DNA from: Salinisphaera sp. LB1
GTDB taxonomy: Bacteria > Pseudomonadota > Gammaproteobacteria > Nevskiales > Salinisphaeraceae
Length of the DNA: 64,000 nucleotides
Reading direction: 5' to 3'
NCBI RefSeq assembly: GCF_003177035.1
Contig: NZ_CP029488.1
Coordinates: 2,976,001 to 3,040,000 of the forward strand
The notes below the pieces were generated by a model. It was not told the origin of the DNA, did not search any database, and saw nothing but the letters and a program-made list of their open reading frames with translations. The position numbers and the translations under genes were made by a program. Of this stretch, positions 31,775-42,526 are shown piece after piece. How positions within the stretch are numbered: the stretch's first letter is position 1; each line of letters begins with the position of its first letter.

Positions 31775-32689
31775 ATGATCCAGATTGTCGGACGCTACGC
31801 ACCATCGCCCACCGGGCCGTTGCATTTCGGCTCCCTGATCGCCGCGCTGGCCAGCTTCTGCCACGCCCGCAGCCAGGGTGGCCGCTGGCTCCTGCGTATC
31901 GACGATCTCGACGCGCCCCGCGTGGTGCCGGGCGCCGATCGCGCCATCATCGACACACTGGCGGCTTTCGGTCTGACGCACGATGGCCCGATTCTGTACC
32001 AGTCGCAACGCCACGCGGCCTACGCTGCCACTGTGGCACGCCTGCGTAACGCTTCGCTGGCCTTTGATTGCGCTTGCAGCCGCCGTGAAGCGCAGAGTGG
32101 GCCGGCGGGGCTCGAGGGTCCCATCTACCCGGGCACGTGCCGGGACGGGATTCCGGAAGGGCGATGTGCGCGTTCGGTCAGGTTACGCGCCGATGCCGGC
32201 GTCGTCGCCGTGGCCGATCGCATTCAGGGGCGCTATGCGCAGAATCTGGCGGCGGACATCGGCGATTTCGTGATACGCCGTGCCGATGGCGTAGCGGCGT
32301 ATCAGCTGGCGACCGTTCTCGATGACGCCGAGCAGGGGATAACCGAGGTGATACGGGGCGCCGATCTATTGTCGTCCACGCCTCGTCAGATCTGGATCCA
32401 TCGCTGTCTCGATCTTTGCCCCCCGGCCTATGGTCATATTCCGGTAATCGTGGACGCGGCCGGCGAGAAGCTGGGCAAGAGCACGGGCGCGCTAGCGCTG
32501 GATTCGGTTCGACCTCAGGAGCAGCTGGTCCAATGCCTCTCGCTGCTCGGGCAGGGGCCGCCTGCCGCGCTTGCGGCGCGCTCGGTGGGTGGCGTGATCG
32601 ACTGGGCGGTCGACCACTGGGATGCGGATCGCGTGCCGCGGCGAAGAACATGCCGTCGAGCGAACGCTGCCACCGCAGCCGGGAACTGA
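31775..32689 (+). CDS. gluQ: glutamyl-Q tRNA(Asp) synthetase
   Basis: A 304-residue paralogue of the GluRS catalytic domain without an anticodon-binding domain; it attaches glutamate to queuosine in tRNA-Asp. The HIGH-like motif is PTGPLHFGSL (about 11-20), a zinc-binding region includes CACSRRE and YPGTCRDG, and the KMSKS-like motif is EKLGKSTGA. I start at ATG 31775 (MIQIVGRYAPSPTG); the frame extends upstream to 31673 but into the tRNA-Pro 3' flank. Its usual partner dksA is not adjacent. Confidence 0.94.
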   Translation: MIQIVGRYAPSPTGPLHFGSLIAALASFCHARSQGGRWLLRIDDLDAPRVVPGADRAIIDTLAAFGLTHDGPILYQSQRHAAYAATVARLRNASLAFDCACSRREAQSGPAGLEGPIYPGTCRDGIPEGRCARSVRLRADAGVVAVADRIQGRYAQNLAADIGDFVIRRADGVAAYQLATVLDDAEQGITEVIRGADLLSSTPRQIWIHRCLDLCPPAYGHIPVIVDAAGEKLGKSTGALALDSVRPQEQLVQCLSLLGQGPPAALAARSVGGVIDWAVDHWDADRVPRRRTCRRANAATAAGN

Positions 32690-32829
32690 CGGCGTTGCCG
32701 CTTGCGCGACCTTTCGCACAGGCGCATGTGCGCCATGCGCTGTATCCGGCTGATATGGAACGTGGCTGGGCCGGGCCCGGCATGCACAGACCGGCGAGAT
32801 CCATCGCGCGCTAACGACATCGACAGTGC

Positions 32830-33327
32830 CTACCAGCGACGCTTGCCCCATTGCTCCGGATTGGCCCAGTAGCGCGAATTCAGCCAGTCCGGGGTGATCT
32901 TGTAATCGAAGATGTCGTAGCGGTACAGCCAGTAGGCGGATTCGATCGCTCGTTGCGAGGGGAGGCGGCGAAACCCCAGGCCGAGAAAGTCGCTGGTTGA
33001 CCAGGCATTGTCTCGGCCGCTCTCTGCCTTGGGGAAGGCGGCGATGATCGCGCCTGCGGCATAGTTGCGCAGCCGTCCGAGCAATTCCCGGGTGGCTTGT
33101 CGCGAGAGTACCGTCGGCGCATCGAGCACGACGGCCAGGTCGGCACGTTCCGTCGGCATCGACAGGGGTCGGTGGGCATCGAAATCCGGATCCAGAACGA
33201 GGCGGCTCACGCCCAACTCATCCCAGTCGACAAATGAGGCGGTCGGGGCAATCTGAACGCAGCGCGTTGTGTCGTAGCGTTCGATCTCGTCGCGCAGACA
33301 GCGGCGTACATCATCGGGAACAGTCAT
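32830..33327 (-). CDS. uncharacterised 165-residue protein, possibly a degenerate methyltransferase fold
   Basis: A soluble protein with a good coding profile on the minus strand, ATG at 33327. It contains LVLDPDFDAHRPL, then ADLAVVLDAPTVLSRQATRELLGRLRNYAAGAIIAAF. This pattern is similar in spacing to motifs of Rossmann methyltransferases, but without the glycine-rich SAM loop. The C terminus is aromatic (AYWLYRYDIFDYKITPDWLNSRYW). I think similar unnamed proteins occur in pseudomonads, but cannot name the family with certainty. It lies downstream of, and opposite to, gluQ, with a strong terminator between it and ompA. Confidence 0.7.
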   Translation of the reverse strand: MTVPDDVRRCLRDEIERYDTTRCVQIAPTASFVDWDELGVSRLVLDPDFDAHRPLSMPTERADLAVVLDAPTVLSRQATRELLGRLRNYAAGAIIAAFPKAESGRDNAWSTSDFLGLGFRRLPSQRAIESAYWLYRYDIFDYKITPDWLNSRYWANPEQWGKRRW

Positions 33328-33410
33328 GGGTCTCCCAGTCTAATACGTCGAGCGGTTGCCGCGGCAAGGGCGGGCCGGCCATACCCGCGAGTCGTGGATC
33401 GCCGACATAA

Positions 33411-33440
33411 AAAAAGCCCGGCCTGAAAAGGCCGGGCTTT
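33411..33440 (-). terminator. rho-independent terminator of ompA (also usable on plus)
   Basis: AAAGCCCGGCC (33413-33423) pairs perfectly with GGCCGGGCTTT (33430-33440), loop of six. On the minus strand it is followed by a T run (complement of 33407-33415). It ends the ompA transcript 40 bases past its stop. Confidence 0.9.
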
Positions 33441-33479
33441 CCCGCATCAAGCGGTGATCGACGGGTATTGACCCTTCGA

Positions 33480-34661
33480 TTACATGCCGCTGTTACCGCT
33501 CGTGCTGTTGTCGTCACCCTGGTTGGTGACGTGCAGCTCGACGCGACGGTTCTGGGCACGGCCGGCCGCGGTCTTGTTGGTGGCGACCGGGTTGGACTCG
33601 CCGTGACCCTTGGTGCCGGTGATGCGGCTGGCGCTGATGCCGTGATTGGTCAGGTAGCTCTTGACCGAGTCCACACGACGCTGCGACAGGCCCAGATTGT
33701 ACTTCTGGGTACCGATGCTGTCGGTGTAGCCGTCGATACGGAAATCAACGTCCGGGCTGGCTTTCAGTGCGTCGACCACGTTGTTCAGGCGATTTTCCGC
33801 CTGCGAGGTCAGCTTGGCCGAATCGAAGTTGAAGGTGACGCCCTTGAGGACGATCGGGGCCTTCTTCTCGATCGGGCAGCCCCGGGCGTCGACCTCGGTG
33901 CCGCGCGGCGTACCCGGGCACTGGTCGTTGGCGTCGATCACGCCGTCGCCGTCGCTATCCTTCGGACCGGTCGGGGCCGGAGCCGCAGCCGGCTGTGGCG
34001 CCTGCGGGGGCGCACCCAGCGGGATCTGCAGACCCAGGGAGACGATGTTGTCGTTATAACGCGCGTCCTCGTAACCCGCGCCGAGCACGTCCGACGAGCT
34101 GACGGTGGTGTAACGATAGCGGTATTCGGCGCGGACCTTCAGACCGTAATCGTTGAGGGTGTACATGTAGCCGACACCGGCGTCCAGGTACTGCGCGTCC
34201 GCATTACTGCCGACGTTGTTGCCGTTGATCGAGCCGTAGCCCGGGTTCTGCTTGCCCCAGGCGGCACCCAGGATGCCGTACACCGGCAGCGTGTCACGAG
34301 CCGGGAAGAACAATGCGTCCAGACCGAAGCCATACAGGTCGGCATTACCCGCGTCCTGGCCGTTGAGCTTCTGGCCCGGATTGAAATAAAAGCCATACAG
34401 CTCAAGGTTCAACCAGCTGTTGATGGGCTTACCGACGGCGAGCGAGGTACCGACGCTATCGTCGTTGCTTACATGCAGACGACCGAAGCTGTCGGAGGAA
34501 TTGCCGATCGTGTCATTATTGAAGAATCCGTAGGACACCATGGGCGCGACATAGAAGCGCTTGTCCTGCGGCTTGCCATTATCCTGTGCGAAAGCGCCGG
34601 CCGAGACAGCGAGCCCCAGCGCGCCGGCAACGCATGCGGTAAGCGGTTGCTTGAATTGCAT
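33480..34661 (-). CDS. OmpA/OprF-family outer-membrane porin
   Basis: A 393-residue outer-membrane protein. Signal peptide about 1-25 (cleavage after AFA), an eight-stranded beta-barrel domain (about 28-205), a Pro/Ala hinge, a thrombospondin-3-like calcium motif (DSDGDGVIDANDQCPGTP, about 240-257) and a C-terminal OmpA domain (about 275-380; FNFDSAKL, IDGYTDSIG, LSQRRVDSVKSYL, GRAQNRRVEL) that binds peptidoglycan. The two Cys around the TSP3 region resemble OprF. An AAGGGAG site nine bases before ATG 34661 and a leader of about 90 bases make it a good candidate for small-RNA control. Confidence 0.94.
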   Translation of the reverse strand: MQFKQPLTACVAGALGLAVSAGAFAQDNGKPQDKRFYVAPMVSYGFFNNDTIGNSSDSFGRLHVSNDDSVGTSLAVGKPINSWLNLELYGFYFNPGQKLNGQDAGNADLYGFGLDALFFPARDTLPVYGILGAAWGKQNPGYGSINGNNVGSNADAQYLDAGVGYMYTLNDYGLKVRAEYRYRYTTVSSSDVLGAGYEDARYNDNIVSLGLQIPLGAPPQAPQPAAAPAPTGPKDSDGDGVIDANDQCPGTPRGTEVDARGCPIEKKAPIVLKGVTFNFDSAKLTSQAENRLNNVVDALKASPDVDFRIDGYTDSIGTQKYNLGLSQRRVDSVKSYLTNHGISASRITGTKGHGESNPVATNKTAAGRAQNRRVELHVTNQGDDNSTSGNSGM

Positions 34662-34755
34662 AGTTCAAAACTCCCTTGAACGGGTTTAGGTTTGTTGTGC
34701 GGTCCCATTCACCGAGTGGTAAACGCAAGTTTCCTAGCCGGTGACGTGCATTGTC

Positions 34756-34784
34756 AGTATGCGACCTTTTGGTGACTTTGGCAA
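34756..34784 (-). promoter_or_regulatory. predicted sigma-70 promoter of ompA
   Basis: On the minus strand TTGCCA (34784-34779) and CATACT (34761-34756) are separated by 17 bases, about 95 bases upstream of the start codon. Confidence 0.5.
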
Positions 34785-34861
34785 TCCAGCGCCCGGGTTG
34801 TGAAAAAAAAATTAACCTGCAATCATTCGCCGCTTTGCCGACGCCGCCGAGCTTGAATTAT

Positions 34862-35960
34862 ATGGATGTCAACGCTGTTCGAACCCGCATGGTCTCGTTG
34901 CGCGAGCGCTTGGGCGACCTCCGGGGGTATCTTTGACTATGCTGAGAAAAAGGACCGTCTGAGCGAGCTCGACGCAGAACTGGCGGAAGGTCAGATCTGG
35001 GTCGAGGCGCCCGACAAGGCGCAGGCCTACGGGCAGGAAAAGGCGCGGCTGCAGGATATCGTCGGGCCGATCGACGCCGCGACGGCAACACTCGCCGAAA
35101 GTGACGAGTTGCTCGAGCTCGCCGAAGCCGAGAGCGACGCCGAGGTGGTCGATCAGATCGACGCCGAACTGGACGGCGTCGAACGCCACCTCAAGGCGCT
35201 GGAGTTTCAGCGCATGTTCTCGGGCGAGGCGGATGCGAGCAACGCGTTTGTCGATATCCAGTCCGGCTCGGGCGGCACGGAGGCCCAGGACTGGGCGGAG
35301 ATGCTGCTGCGCATGTATCTGCGATGGTGCGAACATCGCGGTTTTCAGACCGAAGTGACCGAGTTGTCGGCCGGCGATGTCGCCGGAATCAAGAGTGCGA
35401 CGGTCACCGTGACCGGGCCCTATGCCTACGGCTGGTTGCGGACGGAAACAGGGGTTCACCGGCTGGTACGAAAATCGCCGTTCGACTCGGGGGCGCGCCG
35501 GCATACCTCGTTTGCGGCGGTTTTTGTCGCGCCGGAAATCGACGACGACATCGAGATCGAAATCGACCCGTCGGATCTTCGGGTGGATGTCTATCGTGCC
35601 AGCGGCGCCGGCGGCCAGCACGTCAATCGAACGGAGTCTGCGGTGCGCATCACCCACCTGCCCACCAACATCGTGGTGCAGTGTCAGAATGACCGTTCGC
35701 AGCACAAGAATCGTGCGACGGCGATGAAGCAGCTCAAGTCCAAGCTGTACGAGCGCGAGATGGCGCAGCGGCGGGCCGAGGCCGAAGCCACCGAGGCGGA
35801 CAAGTCCGATATCGGCTGGGGCAGTCAGATTCGTTCGTATGTGCTGGATCAGTCGCGCATCAAGGATCTGCGTACGGGGGTCGAGGTCGGGAACACGCAG
35901 GCCGTGCTCGATGGCGATCTCGATCAGTTCATCGAAGAAAGCCTCAAGCAGGGTCTTTAA
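34862..35960 (+). CDS. prfB: peptide chain release factor 2, programmed +1 frameshift
   Basis: RF2 recognises UAA and UGA stops. The gene is split: ATG 34862 opens a 24-codon frame ending at TGA 34934-34936, and a +1 shift at CTT TGA C (34931-34937) continues in the second frame from GAC 34935 to TAA 35960, giving about 365 residues. The second part has the SPF anticodon-like tripeptide ([15 protein letters not shown]) and the GGQ catalytic loop ([12 protein letters not shown]). RF2 thus senses its own level at the in-frame UGA. lysS follows after 15 bases, as in E. coli. Confidence 0.97.
34923..34937 (+). promoter_or_regulatory. prfB frameshift signal
   Basis: An internal Shine-Dalgarno-like GGGGG (34923-34927) lies three bases before the slippery CTT codon followed by TGA and C. 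The string GGGGGTATCTTTGAC is the canonical autoregulatory site. Confidence 0.95.
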
Positions 35961-35975
35961 CCAGGGTCTTTAAAC

Positions 35976-37484
<1,509 letters not shown>

Positions 37485-37512
37485 TGCGACCGGCCCGCGG
37501 GCGGTCTGCGGC

Positions 37513-38406
37513 TCAATCGGGTGTCGGGTAGGGCAGCGCCAGGGGTGTCAGCGCGCCGGCGTTCTCGGCGCGCAGCCCGTTTCGGGCTGCGGCTTCGATC
37601 TTGAGGACCGCCAGGGCCCGGCCTGCGTCGTCTCCTGCCGCCTGCAGGATCTGGCCGGCGAGATCGCCGGCTTCGTCGTGGACCAGCTCGCCCGGCATCG
37701 GGCAGGTCCCGGTCCAGGCCAGGCGGAATACGCGGCGCGTCAACCGGCCCCGGTAATGCAGGCGCGCGATCACTTCCTGACCTGGGTAACAGCCCTTGTC
37801 GAAATCGACGGCCATGAGCCAGTGCAGGTTGAGCATCTGCGGCACGAATTCGCCTTGAGTGGCGGCGGTCACTTGCGGCACCCCGGCATCGATGTCGGAC
37901 AACAGCCACGCGCTGGAATCAGCGGCCAGCGCCGGGTCGGGCGCGGCTGTGTCCGCCGTATGCAGCACCAGCGTGCGGCCGGGATGCTCGGCCGATCCGG
38001 GCAGCCCGAGCCATATCTGGCCGTCGTGGATCGCGGTTTCGTTGACCTGCGGCGCGGCGTCGGCGTCGTGCAGTCCGACGATGCCATAGCGCGCGCCGAC
38101 GTCGGCCAGCTCCACTTTCGAACGCAGCACGAACATCCGCAGTCGTTTGAGCGCACTCTCGACCAGCGATTGCGGCAGCAGCAGCAGATAGGCCTCCGGG
38201 GTCGCCACCACGCGCAGTACCAGTTGGGTTCGGCCCTTCGCGTCGCACCAGGCGGCCAGAAAATGCCGGTCGGGGCCGAGCCGCGAGACATCGTTCGACA
38301 GCTGTGCGCGCAGGAATTCGCCCGCGTCCGGGCCGGTCACGCGGATTACGCCGAGGCGCAGGGAGTCGGTTGGCGTATCGTCGCCCATGAGTGCATCCAC
38401 AAGCAT
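37513..38406 (-). CDS. ygfZ: YgfZ-family folate-binding iron-sulfur protein
   Basis: A protein of about 297 residues related to glycine-cleavage T protein; YgfZ (the IBA57 counterpart) supports maturation or repair of some Fe-S enzymes using tetrahydrofolate. The diagnostic KGCYPGQEVIAR motif, with its essential Cys, lies near residue 200. The start is unclear: ATG 38406 and ATG 38388 are both possible, neither with a strong ribosome-binding site; the longer frame to 38484 has no conserved residues. It lies opposite to the sdh block, whose Fe-S subunit may be a client, which is inference. Confidence 0.9.
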   Translation of the reverse strand: MLVDALMGDDTPTDSLRLGVIRVTGPDAGEFLRAQLSNDVSRLGPDRHFLAAWCDAKGRTQLVLRVVATPEAYLLLLPQSLVESALKRLRMFVLRSKVELADVGARYGIVGLHDADAAPQVNETAIHDGQIWLGLPGSAEHPGRTLVLHTADTAAPDPALAADSSAWLLSDIDAGVPQVTAATQGEFVPQMLNLHWLMAVDFDKGCYPGQEVIARLHYRGRLTRRVFRLAWTGTCPMPGELVHDEAGDLAGQILQAAGDDAGRALAVLKIEAAARNGLRAENAGALTPLALPYPTPD

Positions 38407-38507
38407 ATTTGTGCGTATTGTAGAGCGACTGTAAAGCAACGTGTGGCAACGCCGTTCGCCGACGCGGCGCGGTTGCCAGCCCAACCCGCGAGGTTTAGAG
38501 TATTTGT

Positions 38508-38726
38508 ATGCCGAAGCAGCCTGCGACGCCCGTCGACGCCCCCCGTTCCGAAGTCATGAGCGAATCGTCCGACGCCCCGTCCGCGTCCGATCGCGTTCAG
38601 CCAGAGCCGGATGACAGCGCACCGTTGTCGGAACAGCCTCGACCGAAGGAATACGGCGGTCGCGATGGCCCCGATCCGGTTCGTTATGGCGACTGGGAGA
38701 AGAACGGCCGCTGCATCGACTTCTGA
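38508..38726 (+). CDS. DUF1674 / SdhAF4-like succinate dehydrogenase assembly factor
   Basis: A 72-residue protein with a low-complexity acidic N-terminal half and the conserved C terminus GGRDGPDPVRYGDWEKNGRCIDF-type signature (Gly-Gly, Pro-Arg-Tyr-Gly-Asp-Trp-Glu, Asp-Phe at the end). In mitochondria SdhAF4 protects flavinated SdhA before it meets SdhB. Its position 40 bases upstream of sdhC agrees with that role here. The family is best known from alphaproteobacteria and eukaryotes. The ATG at 38556 (MSESSD) is an alternative start. Confidence 0.82.
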   Translation: MPKQPATPVDAPRSEVMSESSDAPSASDRVQPEPDDSAPLSEQPRPKEYGGRDGPDPVRYGDWEKNGRCIDF

Positions 38727-38766
38727 TTTCGTCCGATTTTTCCTTAAAACGACTGCCGGGGACCGT

Positions 38767-39153
38767 ATGAGTAGTCAGCCGAACCGACCGATTTCGCCGC
38801 ATCTGCAGATTTATCGTTGGCAGATATCCATGCTGACCTCGATCGCTCACCGTGCCTCCGGCATCGTGCTCGCGCTCGGGGCCGTGCTGCTCGCGATCTG
38901 GCTTATCGCCGCGGCCAATGGGCCGGACACCTACGCGGCGGTCAATGGTGTATTCGCGTCCTGGTTCGGACAGCTGATCATGTTCCTCTGGTCCTTTGCG
39001 CTGTTTTACCACCTGTGCAACGGCATCCGACATCTGGTGTGGGACGTCGGTGTGGGCCTCGATCTGGAAACGGCCCGCATGACCGGTTTCGTCGCCATCG
39101 GCGTGGCCGCGGCGCTGACTATTTTCGTCTGGATCTGGGCGCTGATCGCCTGA
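38767..39153 (+). CDS. sdhC: succinate dehydrogenase cytochrome b556 subunit
   Basis: A 128-residue membrane anchor. NRPISPHLQIYRWQISMLTSIAHRASG is the SdhC signature (with quinone-site Ser and Arg), followed by three membrane helices; the haem ligand His lies in FYHLCNGIRHLVWD. The start at ATG 38767 gives the family-typical N terminus. It opens sdhCDAB. Confidence 0.95.
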   Translation: MSSQPNRPISPHLQIYRWQISMLTSIAHRASGIVLALGAVLLAIWLIAAANGPDTYAAVNGVFASWFGQLIMFLWSFALFYHLCNGIRHLVWDVGVGLDLETARMTGFVAIGVAAALTIFVWIWALIA

Positions 39154-39184
39154 TCGACGGCCGACGTTCTTCGGAGATTTTGCT

Positions 39185-39571
39185 ATGAGCAGTATTCGTT
39201 CTTCGCTGGCCCAGGCGCGTGGCCTGGGCAGCGCCAAGACCGGCACCGCCCACTTCTGGGCCCAGCGCGTGAGTGCCGTGGCGCTGGTGCCGCTGACCTT
39301 GTGGTTTGTCGCGTGCCTCGCCTCGCAGTTCGGCGCCAGTTATTCGAGCGTGACCGACTGGCTGTCTTCGCCGTTCCAGGCGTCGCTGCTGGCGATCTAT
39401 CTCGCCGCGATCTTCTATCACTCGCAACTGGGCCTGCAGACGATCGTTGAGGACTACATCCATAACGAGGGAGCCAAGCTGGCCACCCTGATCGCGCTGC
39501 AACTGATCAACATCCTGATGGCCGTCGCGGCCATCGTTTCCGTACTCATGATTCTTGTGGGAGCCGCCTGA
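39185..39571 (+). CDS. sdhD: succinate dehydrogenase hydrophobic membrane anchor subunit
   Basis: A 128-residue protein with three membrane helices. [23 protein letters not shown] and [21 protein letters not shown] (haem-ligand His and quinone-site Tyr/Asp region) are typical of SdhD. Its stop overlaps the sdhA start by one base (TGATG), implying coupled translation. Confidence 0.94.
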   Translation: MSSIRSSLAQARGLGSAKTGTAHFWAQRVSAVALVPLTLWFVACLASQFGASYSSVTDWLSSPFQASLLAIYLAAIFYHSQLGLQTIVEDYIHNEGAKLATLIALQLINILMAVAAIVSVLMILVGAA

Positions 39572-41364
39572 TGAGCGAAAGCTATGACATCATCGAACAT
39601 CAGCATGACGTCGTCGTCGTCGGCGCCGGCGGCTCCGGTCTGCGCGCCACCCGCGGGCTGGCCGACGCGGGCTTGAAGACGGCGTGCGTGACCAAGGTGT
39701 TCCCCACGCGCAGCCACACTGTCGCGGCGCAGGGCGGGATCGCCTCCGCGCTGGGCAACATGGGCGAGGACGACTGGCGCTGGCATGCCTATGACACGGT
39801 CAAGGGCGGCGACTGGCTCGGCGATCAGGACGCCATCGAATATCTGACCAAGGAAGCCATTCCGGCCATCATCGAGCTCGAGCACGACGGCGTGCCGTTC
39901 TCGCGGACCGAGGACGGCAGGATCTATCAGCGCCCGTTCGGCGGCATGACCACGCATTTCGGCAAGGGCAACGCCCAGCGCACCTGTGCCGCGGCCGACC
40001 GGACCGGCCACGCGCTGCTGCATACGCTGTATCAGCAGTCGCTCAAGGCCCGCGCCGAATTCTTCATCGAATACTTCGCCATCGACCTGCTGATGACCGA
40101 GGACGGCGAGTGCAAGGGTGTGCTGGCCTGGGATCTGCAGGGCGGCAAGCTGCATCGCTTTCGTGCCCACCAGGTGATTCTGGCGACCGGCGGCTACGGC
40201 CGGGCGTACTTCTCCTGCACGTCGGCGCATACCTGTACCGGCGACGGCATCGGCATGGCGCTGCGCGCCGGTCTGCCGCTGCAGGATCCGGAATTCGTTC
40301 AATTCCATCCGACCGGCATCTATGGCGCCGGCTGCCTGATCACCGAAGGCGCCCGCGGCGAGGGCGGTTACCTGACCAACTCGGAAGGCGAGCGCTTCAT
40401 GGAGCGTTACGCGCCCAACGCCAAGGATCTGGCGTCGCGGGACGTGGTCAGCCGTGCCGAAACGGTGGAGATCAACGAAGGTCGTGGTGTAGGCGAGAAG
40501 CAGGACCATATGCTCCTGCATCTGGAGCATCTCGGCCCCGAGGTGCTGCAAGAACGGCTGCCCGGCATCACCGAAACGGCGCGCATCTTCTCCGGCGTGG
40601 ACGCCACCAAGGAGCCGATCCCGGTCCTGCCGACCGTGCACTACAACATGGGCGGCATCCCGACCAACGCCTTCGGCGAGGTGGTAACGCTCAAGGACGG
40701 CGATCCGGAATCCGTCGTGCCCGGCCTGATGGCCGTCGGCGAGACCGGCTGCGTGTCGGTCCACGGCGCCAATCGTCTGGGTTCCAATTCGTTGCTCGAT
40801 CTGGTCGTGTTCGGCCGGGCCGCCGCCCATCGCTGCGAAGAGATCGTGCCCAAGGGCAAGATGCACAAGGCCGACACCCGGGCGTCCGAGGAAAAGGCGC
40901 TGGATCGCTTCGATCGACTGCGCCACGCCGATGGCGGCACGCCGACCGCGGAGCTGCGCGACAGCCTGCAGGCCTCGATGCAGAAATACGCCGCGGTCTT
41001 TCGCAAGGACGACATGCTGGCCGAGGGCGTCGAACAGATCGGTAAGGAAGTCGAGTCGTTCGCCAACGTCTCGGTTACCGATCGCTCGATGACCTGGAAT
41101 AGCGACCTGGTCGAGACCATGGAACTGGAGAATCTGCTGGGCTGTGCCATCTGTACCATGCACGGCGCAGCCAACCGCAAGGAAAGCCGCGGTGCGCACG
41201 CGCACGAGGATTACACCGAGCGCGACGACGAGAACTGGATGAAGCACACGCTCACCTGGCACAACAGCGGCGAGACCGATGTGCGCATCGAGTATCGCCC
41301 GGTGCACATGAATCCGATGACCGACGAGATGGAACACATCCCGCCCAAGGAACGCGTCTACTAG
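39571..41364 (+). CDS. sdhA: succinate dehydrogenase flavoprotein subunit
   Basis: A 597-residue FAD enzyme that oxidises succinate. The dinucleotide fold starts [20 protein letters not shown] (about 15-34); the flavinylated His lies in [10 protein letters not shown]; substrate-site segments [21 protein letters not shown] and [18 protein letters not shown] are intact. It is highly conserved, with normal length. Confidence 0.98.
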   Translation: MSESYDIIEHQHDVVVVGAGGSGLRATRGLADAGLKTACVTKVFPTRSHTVAAQGGIASALGNMGEDDWRWHAYDTVKGGDWLGDQDAIEYLTKEAIPAIIELEHDGVPFSRTEDGRIYQRPFGGMTTHFGKGNAQRTCAAADRTGHALLHTLYQQSLKARAEFFIEYFAIDLLMTEDGECKGVLAWDLQGGKLHRFRAHQVILATGGYGRAYFSCTSAHTCTGDGIGMALRAGLPLQDPEFVQFHPTGIYGAGCLITEGARGEGGYLTNSEGERFMERYAPNAKDLASRDVVSRAETVEINEGRGVGEKQDHMLLHLEHLGPEVLQERLPGITETARIFSGVDATKEPIPVLPTVHYNMGGIPTNAFGEVVTLKDGDPESVVPGLMAVGETGCVSVHGANRLGSNSLLDLVVFGRAAAHRCEEIVPKGKMHKADTRASEEKALDRFDRLRHADGGTPTAELRDSLQASMQKYAAVFRKDDMLAEGVEQIGKEVESFANVSVTDRSMTWNSDLVETMELENLLGCAICTMHGAANRKESRGAHAHEDYTERDDENWMKHTLTWHNSGETDVRIEYRPVHMNPMTDEMEHIPPKERVY

Positions 41365-41425
41365 CGTTGGATAATCGCGGTCGGCGCCGTGCGCCGACCG
41401 GTCACTTTGGAAATGGAGCCTCAGC

Positions 41426-42205
41426 ATGGCTGAATTTCGACTGCCGAAGAACTCGCGTATCTCCAAGGGCAAGCGCCATCCGGCGCCCAAGGATGCGAAG
41501 AACACCAAGACCTTCCGCATCTATCGCTGGGAGCCCGAAGCGGGCGAGAACCCGCGGGTGGACAGCTTCGAGATCGACCTGGACCGCTGCGGACCGATGG
41601 TTCTCGATGCGGTCATCAAGATCAAGAACGAGATCGACCCGACACTGACCTTTCGCCGCTCCTGTCGTGAGGGCGTCTGTGGTTCCTGCGCGTTCAACAT
41701 CGACGGCAAGAACACGCTGGCCTGTACCACCCGTATCACCGATATCGACGGCGATGTCCGCATCTACCCGCTGCCGCACATGCCGGTGGTGAAGGATCTG
41801 GTGCCCGACCTTACGCATTTCTACGCCCAGCTCGAGTCGATCGAGCCGTGGATCAAGACCGATACCACGCCGCCCACGCGTGAGCGCCTGCAGACGCCCG
41901 AGGACCGGGCCAAGCTGGACGGCTTCTACGAGTGCATCCTCTGTGCGTGCTGCTCCACGGCCTGCCCGAGCTATTGGTGGAACCCCGAGCGCTATCTGGG
42001 GCCGGCCGTGCTGTTGCAGGCCTATCGCTGGATCGTGGATTCGCGCGACGAAGCGACCGGCGAACGCCTGGACGGCCTGGAAGACCCGTTCAAGCTGTAT
42101 CGTTGCCACACGATCATGAACTGCACCAATACCTGCCCCAAGGGCCTGAATCCGGCGAAGGCCATTCAGGAGACCAAGAAACTGATGGTCGAACGCCGCA
42201 CCTGA
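41426..42205 (+). CDS. sdhB: succinate dehydrogenase iron-sulfur subunit
   Basis: A 259-residue protein, slightly long at the N terminus. The three clusters are encoded in order: 2Fe-2S (CREGVCGSC ... LACTT), 4Fe-4S ([12 protein letters not shown]) and 3Fe-4S ([17 protein letters not shown]). ATG 41426 is preceded by GGAG. A hairpin terminator lies between it and sdhE. Confidence 0.97.
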   Translation: MAEFRLPKNSRISKGKRHPAPKDAKNTKTFRIYRWEPEAGENPRVDSFEIDLDRCGPMVLDAVIKIKNEIDPTLTFRRSCREGVCGSCAFNIDGKNTLACTTRITDIDGDVRIYPLPHMPVVKDLVPDLTHFYAQLESIEPWIKTDTTPPTRERLQTPEDRAKLDGFYECILCACCSTACPSYWWNPERYLGPAVLLQAYRWIVDSRDEATGERLDGLEDPFKLYRCHTIMNCTNTCPKGLNPAKAIQETKKLMVERRT

Positions 42206-42226
42206 TGGGCGGTGCGATTCGCCGAC

Positions 42227-42257
42227 GCCCCGCGCTGGATGCCAGCGCGGGGCTTTT
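42227..42257 (+). terminator. terminator or attenuator between sdhB and sdhE
   Basis: GCCCCGCGCTGG (42227-42238) pairs perfectly with CCAGCGCGGGGC (42242-42253) with a 3-base loop, followed by TTTT. It ends 17 bases before the sdhE start, so it should reduce sdhE transcription relative to sdhB. Confidence 0.8.
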
Positions 42258-42274
42258 ACGGTCCGGGTGCTGAT

Positions 42275-42526
42275 ATGAGCGAGAAATCCCGCGTGCGCTG
42301 GCTGTGCCGGCGCGGCATGAAGGAACTGGACGTGCTGCTCGAGCGTTTTGTCCGCTCGGACTACGACACGCTGACCGAGCAGCAGCACACGGAGTTCGTG
42401 CATCTGCTCAATCACGAGGATCCCGACCTGTGGGTGCTCATGATGGGGCGGGCCGAACCCGAGAATCCCGCGCAGGGCGAACTGCTGGCACGCATCCGGG
42501 AGTTCCAGCGCCCGCCAGGCACCTGA
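42275..42526 (+). CDS. sdhE: FAD assembly factor SdhE
   Basis: An 83-residue protein that promotes covalent flavinylation of SdhA. The essential RGMKELD motif (RGxxE, about 14-20) and the helical-bundle pattern (LLERFV, FVHLLNHEDPDLW) match SdhE/YgfY. ATG 42275 is chosen; the frame runs upstream through the hairpin to 42212. Directly after sdhB, it accords with a role in SDH maturation. Confidence 0.94.
   Translation: MSEKSRVRWLCRRGMKELDVLLERFVRSDYDTLTEQQHTEFVHLLNHEDPDLWVLMMGRAEPENPAQGELLARIREFQRPPGT

Noticed and set aside
39454-41520. 688-residue open frame antisense to sdhA
   Set aside because: Shadow of sdhA; no domain motif and no ribosome-binding site.
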